Origin: CAZEYT01 sp964516295
GTDB taxonomy: Bacteria; Verrucomicrobiota; Verrucomicrobiia; Chthoniobacterales; Terrimicrobiaceae
Direction of reading: 5' to 3'
DNA: 11,537 nt
Assembly (NCBI GenBank): GCA_964516295.1
Contig: CAZEYT010000086.1
Location: 1-11,537 of the forward strand
The translations under genes and the position numbers were made by a program. Below the pieces are notes generated by a model, which saw nothing but the letters and a program-made list of their open reading frames with translations, was not told where the DNA came from and ran no database searches. This document shows positions 1 through 5,665 of the stretch, one piece after another. How positions within the stretch are numbered: the first letter of the stretch is position 1; each line of letters opens with the position of its first letter.

Positions 1-711
1 ATGCTCTACGAGATCATCTCGCCCGATGCCTTCCTGCGGCCCTTCATCGACGACTACGCAACGCTGTCGAACATCTATCTGGTGGTGCGCAATGCCTACG
101 CGCGGCGGGTGTATGTGGATCGGGACTTCCAGAAGAAGACCAACGAACTGGTGCAGAAGCACATTGGCGCAGCCGTGTCAGAGCCGATGACGGAATATGT
201 CGTGATCGACCGCAGCACCATCGAGACCATCAAGCTCAAGGACGAAGGCAAGGCGACCAAGGTGATCAACCTCATCAAGGCCATCCAAAAGGAAGCCGAA
301 GAAAAGAGCGACGATCCCTTCCTGCTCGCCATGGCCGACCGGGCACGCGCCGTGCAGGAGGCCTTCGAGGCCCGGCAGGAAAGCACCGAAGAGGCGCTGG
401 AGAATCTCCTCTCGGCCATCGCCAAGAATGAGGCACGAAAAAGGGAGCAGGTAGCCAAAGGCTTGGACAGCTTTACCTACTTCATGGTGTGCAGTTTCAC
501 CGAGGACGGGATTCCAAACCCGGAAAAAGTGGCCGGGAAGGTGCGGGAAGCTTTCGAGAAGCACCCCAACTGGAAGACCAGCGAGGCGGAACTGCGGGAA
601 GTCCGCAAGCAGGTGACCTTCGCCATTTTCTCCGAAGAGGAGGACCTGAACAAAGTGACCGCCACGGTGGATGCGCTATTCACGCTGTTGCAGAGGAGCA
701 CGAAGGCATGA
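1..711 (+). CDS. hsdR: Type I restriction enzyme R subunit, C-terminal part (5' end outside window)
   Basis: The visible 236 residues are the C-terminal helical region of a type I restriction-modification R subunit (HsdR). That subunit, with HsdM and HsdS, translocates and cuts unmodified DNA. HsdR proteins are usually about 1000 residues, so the nuclease and helicase motor domains lie upstream of the window. The ATG at base 1 is probably an internal methionine. Support comes from the arrangement of the segments: FLRPFIDDYATLSNIY near the start, a charged helical stretch (residues about 70-150) with DPFLLAMADRA and EALENLL, then LDSFTYFMVCSF and FEKHPNW followed by an ELREVRKQ segment. This resembles the C-terminal domain of HindI-type R subunits (DUF3387-like). 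The gene ends in TGA overlapping the ATG of the next gene. The family call is from recognition, not a search; the exact domain name is less certain than the HsdR call. Confidence 0.85.
   Translation: MLYEIISPDAFLRPFIDDYATLSNIYLVVRNAYARRVYVDRDFQKKTNELVQKHIGAAVSEPMTEYVVIDRSTIETIKLKDEGKATKVINLIKAIQKEAEEKSDDPFLLAMADRARAVQEAFEARQESTEEALENLLSAIAKNEARKREQVAKGLDSFTYFMVCSFTEDGIPNPEKVAGKVREAFEKHPNWKTSEAELREVRKQVTFAIFSEEEDLNKVTATVDALFTLLQRSTKA
692..698 (+). promoter_or_regulatory. Shine-Dalgarno sequence of the metallopeptidase gene
   Basis: AGAGGAG lies nine bases before the ATG at 708, inside the 3' end of hsdR. It is one of only two good ribosome binding sites in the window. It decides the start at 708 rather than any upstream in-frame codon, and supports coupled translation across the ATGA overlap. 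Confidence 0.7.
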
Positions 712-1031
712 AGCGCTGGCGGAACAGGGAGGAATTCAGAGCCCGTGTGCTCGAATGGGCCGCGAAGCTCGATGTGAAGGCGACCGCCATCTACATCCGC
801 CCGATGCGCCGGAAATGGGCATCCTGCTCCACGGCGGGCACGCTAAGCTTCAACGCTGAGCTTCTCGGAATGGACACGAAACTCGGCGACTACGTCATCG
901 TGCATGAGCTCCTCCATTTTTCGGTCCCCAACCACGGGCGGTTGTGGAAAAGCCTCATGCGGGCTCACTTGGGGGACTGGGAAAAATTGGAAGCCCGCCT
1001 TCCGCGAGCGCCCAGTCCGTCAATGAACTGA
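708..1031 (+). CDS. Small M48/YgjP-type (DUF45) zinc metallopeptidase
   Basis: A 107-residue protein with the zinc-protease signature VHELLHF (HExxH, residues about 66-70), followed by PNHGRLWKSLM, whose NH is typical of the YgjP/WLM-like DUF45 family. Upstream, RPMRRKWASCS and GTLSFNAEL match the strand region that precedes the active-site helix in this family (RxxxxRWGSCS-like). YgjP proteins are usually over 200 residues, so this is a minimal version holding little more than the catalytic core. Its ATG overlaps the hsdR stop (ATGA) and has a good Shine-Dalgarno, so it belongs to the type I restriction operon. Short genes of this kind are often seen behind hsdR, but their job is not known to me; processing or turnover of a restriction subunit is one guess. 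No signal peptide, so it is likely cytoplasmic. Confidence 0.85.
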   Translation: MKRWRNREEFRARVLEWAAKLDVKATAIYIRPMRRKWASCSTAGTLSFNAELLGMDTKLGDYVIVHELLHFSVPNHGRLWKSLMRAHLGDWEKLEARLPRAPSPSMN

Positions 1032-1034
1032 AGC

Positions 1035-1050
1035 GACAGGGCATGCTGTC
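1035..1050. other. Small inverted repeat between convergent genes
   Basis: GACAG and CTGTC flank the six-base loop GGCATG, four bases after the metallopeptidase stop. The outer GC/GC pairing could extend the stem with a bulge. There is no T-run after it on either strand, so it is at best a weak or factor-assisted terminator for the restriction operon. The rest of 1032-1126, between the two convergent genes, shows nothing else convincing. Confidence 0.3.
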
Positions 1051-1126
1051 CCGCAATGTGCATCGCCCAAGCGAATGCGGGCGGTGTCCTCTCGGAAAAG
1101 CCCCATTTGGCAATGCCAGATTATGG

Positions 1127-1735
1127 TCATGGCAGTGAATCCATGGACTCGCAGCATTTCTCTTGTCGCTCAAACTCTTCTTCTTCGCGTTCCTTTTCCA
1201 GCAATTCCATTTCTTTTTCGGTCTGCCAAGCCTGCCAGTCGAACGCGTGGATCGCGTCCTCCTCTTTCGCGAGTTCCGCGCATTCCTCGAGGTAGAAGTA
1301 GCGAGCCCAGTCGAGTTCTTCGAGACGTTCTGCGAATTCGATCCAGGCCCAGTCTGATTCCCGCGCATTCTTCTTTGCTTTGAGTTCTTGAGCCTCTTCT
1401 TCGATGTCCAGTCTCCACAAGGCGAGTTTCGCTTTTCTGAGCTGAAATTCGGCAAACCAGCGATCTGGGTTGAACGCCCGGTCAGGTCTTGTTAGAGAAG
1501 CTTCTTCGGTTGACTGGCTCAGATGATTAAACTTCTTCAGCGTAGCGGGAACGTCGAGGCCCAGAGTTTCAAGGATTTTGCGTAAGGTGTACGCCCCGAT
1601 CTTGACGCCCTTTTCCGCCCTCTGGATCGTTCGAATGTTTATCTCCGCCATTTTCGCGAGATCGTCTTGGGTGAGGGCGAGTACGGTCCGCTGATTTTTG
1701 ATTTCGAGGCCAAGGCTGATCGTGTCGGTGTTCAT
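1127..1735 (-). CDS. XRE-type helix-turn-helix regulator with Trp/Glu-rich helical tail
   Basis: A 202-residue protein. Residues about 9-60 form a Cro/C1-type helix-turn-helix: LTQDDLAKMAEI as helix 2 and turn, NIRTIQRAEKG as recognition helix, then TLRKILETLGL. Residues about 90-185 are very rich in Glu, Ala and Trp, with repeated WAW, DWARY, FDWQAW and a final Glu/Arg run, suggesting a long amphipathic helix or coiled coil. I do not recognise a known domain there. The start at 1735 is chosen because the DNA-binding domain begins a few residues later and a palindrome lies just upstream; ATGs at 1789 and 1831 are also in frame but add a Cys/Arg-rich stretch that does not look conserved. No Shine-Dalgarno is visible for any of the three. 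It is convergent with the restriction operon, so not co-transcribed with it. Likely a repressor that controls itself; targets unknown. Confidence 0.75.
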   Translation of the reverse strand: MNTDTISLGLEIKNQRTVLALTQDDLAKMAEINIRTIQRAEKGVKIGAYTLRKILETLGLDVPATLKKFNHLSQSTEEASLTRPDRAFNPDRWFAEFQLRKAKLALWRLDIEEEAQELKAKKNARESDWAWIEFAERLEELDWARYFYLEECAELAKEEDAIHAFDWQAWQTEKEMELLEKEREEEEFERQEKCCESMDSLP

Positions 1736-1740
1736 GGGAT

Positions 1741-1792
1741 CAAATGTAGCGCGGCGACGCGTCGCCGGGTAGCGACAGTTCTGCGACATTTG
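1741..1792. repeat. Wider inverted repeat enclosing the palindrome
   Basis: CAAATGTAGC (1741-1750) and GCGACATTTG (1783-1792) are inverted copies matching at nine of ten positions. They flank the 16-bp palindrome at 1752-1767, though not at equal distance. The nested symmetry suggests a two-site operator or a structured leader for the regulator gene. A smaller inverted repeat, GTCCG-TT-CGGAC, follows at 1805-1816. Confidence 0.45.
1752..1767. promoter_or_regulatory. Perfect 16-bp palindrome, candidate operator
   Basis: CGGCGACGCGTCGCCG reads the same on both strands and ends 16 bases upstream of the regulator's start codon (1735, minus strand). XRE-type regulators usually bind such symmetrical sites as dimers and often repress their own gene, so autoregulation is inferred. 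If translation really starts at 1789 or 1831 the site would instead lie inside the gene. Confidence 0.5.
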
Positions 1793-1999
1793 GGGGAATC
1801 CACAGTCCGTTCGGACATTCCTTCTAACCATTCAGACCGTTTAGAGCGGCTTCTGACTGCCTTGCTCAAACCGGTTCTGTTTTCCGAGTCAGCGAGATTC
1901 GGCAGATTCTGAATTTGCGCCCCGCTCTGTCCAAGGTGGATGGCCAAGCACTCGAAAGCGCGGTTTCCCTATAGGCGGAATCCGGCACCACAAGCGGAA

Positions 2000-2029
2000 G
2001 CAACTCGTCGCCAAGGAGGTTCGAGTTGC
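2000..2029 (-). repeat. Hairpin with 8-bp stem downstream of the GH28-like gene
   Basis: GCAACTCG (2000-2007) and CGAGTTGC (2022-2029) are perfect inverted copies around a 14-base loop. The hairpin begins about 50 bases past the stop of the minus-strand beta-helix gene, where a transcript end would be expected. No T-run follows on either strand, so it is not a standard intrinsic terminator; it may be an mRNA 3'-end stabilising stem. Confidence 0.4.
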
Positions 2030-2078
2030 GGATGATGCTGCTAGCAGACTTTTCCGACAGGCCGCGCTGCGCCCATGA

Positions 2079-3338
2079 TCAAGTGCAATTGATCGCAATG
2101 GATTCGAGGCGATTCATTTGCGAAGTAAGGCAGTCGCCGGGTTTTAGACTTCCGCGCCAACTCGCAGAAACTTGGTCCTGCGATGCGTCCGCGATTGGGA
2201 TTCCGTTTTTGTTCAGCCAACTATTGCGCTGCGCCTCCCCCGTCGAAACCATCAGGTGATCTGCCAAAATATGGGCAACGCGAAGGGTTGGAATCTCCGG
2301 AGCAACATCGCGATCTCTCAGACGGGTAAAGTCGAGTAGAGAAAAGTTCTCAACGAGTGTTTCGAGCAGGATGAGAGGATTCTTGAGATGGTTCTTCGAT
2401 CGAAAGACGTTGAAATCACTCAAATGAATATTCGAGCAGAAGCCGGCACCAGTGGCGAATTCGGGGTCGCCGTCTTCGAAGAGACGGATGGCGCAATATC
2501 GAAGGGCGTCCATATTGATCGCGCAGGCTTCGCAGCCTCCCGTGACGGAGGTTACCCGAATGTTGTGTATTGGGTTTCGAACGCTCGCGAGACGGACGAA
2601 AGAATGACAGTCGTCGGCGATAAGGTTGCTCACGGTGATGTTCGACAGAGGGCCACAGCAGAGGCCCAGATTCTGCGGTCTGGCGAGGGCGTCGTCCGCT
2701 ACCAAGGCAACAAGATCGTCTTTTGTGGCCGATGGACCAACGCCGCGAATGTTGGAGATGGTCCCATTGTGGGAGTTGCCCGCAACGTGGATGCCGTCTT
2801 GGTTGGGGCGAGGATTGGTCGCGGTGAACTCGAAGTCGATGCATTCGAAGTTGTCAACGTGAGCCATCCGGACGAAGTAAGTCTCGGCATCGCGTAGACG
2901 CAGGTGCCTGAGTTCGAGATTACGGACATTGATGAAATTCATCGAGACTCCGGTGTAGTCTCCTCGTTCACTTCCACCCCGCGGGTTCGTTCTGTTGTTT
3001 CCGTCCCAAACGCCACCCTCGATTCGTATCGCCTCGTTGCCAGTGGTAGGATCCGCATTGGCGATCAGATGGATGTCTTCGGAGACACCAGCGCCATCGG
3101 CAAGAATGACAGTGGCGCGATCATGAAAGCGCAGCCAACGCCCAGAAGGAACGCGGAGGGTTTTGCTGATCTTGTAAGTTCCTTCAGGGACTTCGATCAA
3201 TTCAAAGCCGCTGTCGATCGCCCGTTGCATGGCAGCGCTGTCGTCAGAAACCCCGTCGCCGACCGTTCCGAAGGTAGCTGCCGAGCGGCAATTCGACACA
3301 GGGAGGGTTAGAGGCGGAAGCGACGGCCTTTTCATCAT
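2079..3338 (-). CDS. GH28-like right-handed beta-helix protein, putative polysaccharide hydrolase or lyase
   Basis: A 419-residue protein of the pectate lyase-like superfamily. FGTVGDGVSDDSAAMQRAI (residues about 23-41) is the N-terminal signature of the Pectate_lyase_3 type, followed by VPEGTYKIS and repeated short strands such as NISNIRG and NITVSN typical of a beta-helix. PNQDGIHVAG (Asp about 181) matches the polygalacturonase NTDGI motif and TKDDLVAL (Asp about 207-208) the DD motif, so the three GH28 acidic residues seem present. The GHG site reads LCCG and the RIK site reads VRLAS, so substrate-binding residues differ. The start is uncertain: ATGs at 3338 and 3335 or a GTG at 3452. I prefer 3338, because the upstream 38 codons cross an AT-rich promoter-like stretch. 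No clear signal peptide follows, which is unusual for a pectin enzyme. It is transcribed away from the FG-GAP gene. Substrate unknown. Confidence 0.75.
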   Translation of the reverse strand: MMKRPSLPPLTLPVSNCRSAATFGTVGDGVSDDSAAMQRAIDSGFELIEVPEGTYKISKTLRVPSGRWLRFHDRATVILADGAGVSEDIHLIANADPTTGNEAIRIEGGVWDGNNRTNPRGGSERGDYTGVSMNFINVRNLELRHLRLRDAETYFVRMAHVDNFECIDFEFTATNPRPNQDGIHVAGNSHNGTISNIRGVGPSATKDDLVALVADDALARPQNLGLCCGPLSNITVSNLIADDCHSFVRLASVRNPIHNIRVTSVTGGCEACAINMDALRYCAIRLFEDGDPEFATGAGFCSNIHLSDFNVFRSKNHLKNPLILLETLVENFSLLDFTRLRDRDVAPEIPTLRVAHILADHLMVSTGEAQRNSWLNKNGIPIADASQDQVSASWRGSLKPGDCLTSQMNRLESIAINCT

Positions 3339-3397
3339 GGAAGGGATGATAAGCGTCAATACTAGCGGCCGTAACGCGATTCGTTTCGTGAAGTAAT

Positions 3398-3426
3398 TTG
3401 ACAGGAAAACAAAAAATATCTTGAGA
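3398..3426 (+). promoter_or_regulatory. Possible promoter of the FG-GAP gene
   Basis: A consensus -35 box TTGACA (3398-3403) sits in an A-rich stretch, with TTGAGA after a 17-base spacer (3421-3426). That -10 matches the consensus poorly. An alternative TATCTT at 3417-3422 is too close to the -35. It would leave a leader of about 170 bases before 3602. The AT-rich stretch stands out from its GC-rich surroundings, which supports a regulatory role for this intergenic region. Confidence 0.25.
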
Positions 3427-3500
3427 GAGGCTCTTTCGCGCTGAACTTTCACTCCATGCCGTTCCGAACTGTTTTTGAGAGTACTCGCCTCGGAAAGCGC

Positions 3501-3510
3501 GGGAGCTCCC
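3501..3510. promoter_or_regulatory. Palindrome in divergent intergenic region
   Basis: GGGAGCTCCC is perfectly palindromic and is bracketed by GAAAG (3493-3497) and CTTTC (3510-3514). It lies about 90 bases before the FG-GAP gene, between two divergent genes, where an operator for both could sit. Ten-base palindromes also occur by chance, so this is tentative. Nothing else in 3339-3601 was convincing. Confidence 0.2.
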
Positions 3511-3601
3511 TTTCAGGCGCAGCGACTTCCCGCCGAGTGACCTTTCCCGCTTCCAAGGGTTGCGTGTGGATCGACAATCTTTAGCAACGCCTTATCCAGT
3601 C

Positions 3602-5569
3602 ATGTGTTTTCGTCTCTTCCGCCTTCAGATTGCCGTTTCATTCTTTTTCGTCGCGGGATCCCTGTTTCCGTTGAATTTGCGCGCTTTAGTGAATCCCAAA
3701 GTCCAACCGCAGCATTTCTTCTCGACCTACAATGCCGTTCTGCTGCTCAAAGTCGTCGATGTGGACAGCCAGAATCTCACGGCGAAACTTGCGGTAGAGG
3801 GCCTTGCAAAGGGAGAGTTTTCTCCGACAACGATCACGCTGAAAGCCGCAAATCGCGATCAGCTCGATCTCGTTCTCTCCATTGCAACGGGACAGAACAT
3901 TGTCGCATTCGTCGGGAAAGATAAACCGCGGAGCGCGGTGCTTGACGTCCTGTATTACATCGGCGGCGGCAAATGGCACCGTGCAAAGTTGGCCTCCGCC
4001 GAGACGCCAGAGATCTGGAATCTGCTTGCAGATGCGGATGCGGGCGAGTCTGCGCAGAGCAATCAGATTCTTTTCGGAACCTTTAACGGTTCGGTTACGA
4101 ACTTTTGGGACATGATGGAGGATTTCCAAGAAGGAAGGGCGTACTTTCCGGCCAAGCCGTTTGCCCGCTTCTCGGCGGTGAAGGTGGGTGACGGCCGAGG
4201 CGAGTTGCGCGGTGTGGCTGTGGCCGATTTAAACTCCGACGCGCGCTTGGACGTAGTCGCAACGAGCCCGGCGGGTGACCGGGTCTTCTTCCAGTCGGAT
4301 TCCGGCGGTTTTGATGACAAGACAGAGGAGGTGGGGCTGACAACGGAAAGCCGCAGCGTGAGCGTCGGTGATGCCAACGCCGACGGCCAGGTGGATCTTT
4401 TGCTCGACGGTGTCGTTTTTCTTCAGAAGGACGGAAAGTGGACGCGCAGCACCGCGGTAACCCCGGGTGACAAGATGCTCTGTGCGGCCTTCGTGGAGGT
4501 CGACGGCGACGGCTACCCGGATGTCGTCGTAAGTCGCGAGGGAGGAGGCCTGGCTGTTTGGAAAAACACGTTTGCTGATCGGGCTGCGGTGGGTTTCGTG
4601 GACATTTCGGAGTCCCTTGGCCTTCGCGAGGAGGACGCTGGAGCCGGGGGCTCCGGCTATTTCGAGCCGCTCGATTGGAACGGCGACGGAAGAACAGATT
4701 TGATCTATCTAACCGGCCCCGGTTGGCTTCTCATCAACAAGGGCGAAAACTTTGAGCCTGTCGCGTTGGGCGACGAGGAGGAGGACTATGAGTTCGCCAC
4801 GGCGGCGGGAGCGGCGTTTGTTCAACCAGATCGCACGGCAGTTCTTGTGGGACTCCGCGACGGGAATAAAATGCTCCTCGAGGCGAGCGCGGACGGGCCG
4901 CGGGACATTACCCGCTATGGCAACGAGATCCAAGACGATGCGTCCGGCATCCTTTCCGTCGTGGCCGAAGATATCACGGCTGACGGTCGGGTGGACATTT
5001 ATGCTGCGAGTGGGCAGGCGGGTTCCCCTGCATTTTTCTGCATGAACCGCGGCTATGGCTCGTTTCTCACGCCCGAAAAGTATTCGGCCGGTTTGATTCC
5101 GCCCGAGGTACTCTCGGCACCGGTTTGGGGCTTGGCCGCCGGAGATGTGACCGGTGACGGCGCCAACGACTTGGTCGTTGGTGCGAAGGACGGCACGGTC
5201 TGGCTGCTCAAGAACGAGACCCTGGGCGACCGGAAGGCCGAAGCGGTTCCGAGCACACTGCCAGATGATCGCAAGCAGATCGAGGCCCGATTGGCAACTG
5301 TTCGGTTGGAAGGGAAAATTGGTGTGATCGGCGCGCGAATCGTTCTCCTCGATGCAAAAGGCCGGGTCGCGGCAACCACTCGGCTCGGAGGGAATGTCGG
5401 TGCTGGCTCAGCCGGACCGCTTCAGACTGTATTCGCGGCCCGGGAACCGGGTCCGTACGAGGTTGTTGTTACGTTTGCGGATGGCAAGGAAATCCGGCGT
5501 CCGCTGGATCTTTCGGCGTCACAACCGCGCCATCAAAGCGTCACAATTTCGCGTGCCGACCGTCCGTGA
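3602..5569 (+). CDS. Secreted FG-GAP/VCBS beta-propeller protein with ASPIC/UnbV-like C-terminus
   Basis: A 655-residue exported protein. The start at 3602 gives a classical Sec signal peptide: MCFRLFR, a hydrophobic core IAVSFFFVAG, and a likely cut after LRA (residue 28). A TTG at 3560 would bury it. Residues about 30-180 are an unrecognised N-terminal domain. From about 200 to 540 at least six calcium-loop motifs of FG-GAP repeats follow: DLNSDARLD (209), DANADGQVD (257), VDGDGYPD (300), DWNGDGRTD (358), DITADGRVD (457) and DVTGDGAND (515). Together they suggest one seven-bladed propeller. The last 80 residues (GARIVLLDAKGRV, LGGNVGAGSAGP, YEVVVTFADGKE) resemble the ASPIC/UnbV domain often found after such repeats. 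No catalytic residues are evident; a binding role at the cell surface or in the periplasm is inferred. No Shine-Dalgarno is visible. It precedes the glycosidase cluster by about 96 bases and may or may not share its transcript. Confidence 0.85.
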   Translation: MCFRLFRLQIAVSFFFVAGSLFPLNLRALVNPKVQPQHFFSTYNAVLLLKVVDVDSQNLTAKLAVEGLAKGEFSPTTITLKAANRDQLDLVLSIATGQNIVAFVGKDKPRSAVLDVLYYIGGGKWHRAKLASAETPEIWNLLADADAGESAQSNQILFGTFNGSVTNFWDMMEDFQEGRAYFPAKPFARFSAVKVGDGRGELRGVAVADLNSDARLDVVATSPAGDRVFFQSDSGGFDDKTEEVGLTTESRSVSVGDANADGQVDLLLDGVVFLQKDGKWTRSTAVTPGDKMLCAAFVEVDGDGYPDVVVSREGGGLAVWKNTFADRAAVGFVDISESLGLREEDAGAGGSGYFEPLDWNGDGRTDLIYLTGPGWLLINKGENFEPVALGDEEEDYEFATAAGAAFVQPDRTAVLVGLRDGNKMLLEASADGPRDITRYGNEIQDDASGILSVVAEDITADGRVDIYAASGQAGSPAFFCMNRGYGSFLTPEKYSAGLIPPEVLSAPVWGLAAGDVTGDGANDLVVGAKDGTVWLLKNETLGDRKAEAVPSTLPDDRKQIEARLATVRLEGKIGVIGARIVLLDAKGRVAATTRLGGNVGAGSAGPLQTVFAAREPGPYEVVVTFADGKEIRRPLDLSASQPRHQSVTISRADRP

Positions 5570-5646
5570 AGGCGGCTTCCCGCAGTTAGCGGTATAAATC
5601 ATTTCCTGTAAACTCCCGAGACCATCGGCAGGTCGCAGCGTTTCCC

Positions 5647-5652
5647 GGAGGT
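5647..5652 (+). promoter_or_regulatory. Shine-Dalgarno sequence of the fucosidase gene
   Basis: GGAGGT lies 13 bases before the ATG at 5666. The spacing is somewhat long, but it favours 5666 over the second ATG at 5672. It is the only such site among the four plus-strand genes of the right part. Confidence 0.5.
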
Positions 5653-5665
5653 TTATCCGATTTTA

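Larger units (their letters stand above)
1736..2078. other. Intergenic stretch without a recognisable gene
   Basis: About 340 bases between two minus-strand genes. It holds the candidate operator region (1741-1816) and the hairpin at 2000-2029. A short palindrome CTGCTAGCAG lies at 2038-2047. Reading frames here are short and give Arg/Ser/Pro-rich translations without family resemblance. A plus-strand frame from about 1936 to 2078 stays open and encodes a basic peptide, but has no start signal; it could be the remnant of a lost gene. No insertion-sequence ends were seen. Confidence 0.5.

Noticed and set aside
1..711. Treating the ATG at base 1 as a true start
   Set aside because: The translation begins inside the C-terminal region of HsdR and the window edge coincides with the codon, so the gene almost certainly continues upstream.
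1108..1118. TGGC-AAT-GCCA hairpin between the convergent genes
   Set aside because: The stem is four pairs with a three-base loop and no T-run, so it is too weak to call a terminator.
1889..2098. Minus-strand reading frame of about 69 codons
   Set aside because: It has an Arg/Ser-rich translation with no family resemblance, no ribosome binding site, and it overlaps the end of the beta-helix gene.
2388..2897. Plus-strand open frame of 169 codons opposite the beta-helix gene
   Set aside because: It is a mirror of the well-supported minus-strand gene and its translation shows no recognisable domain.
5580..5592. Hairpin CCGC-AGTTA-GCGG after the FG-GAP gene as an intrinsic terminator
   Set aside because: The stem is only four pairs and no T-run follows, only TATAAATCATTT, so termination is not supported.
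5593..5598. TATAAA as a -10 box for the fucosidase operon
   Set aside because: The position 17 bases upstream reads AGGCGG, which is nothing like a -35 box.
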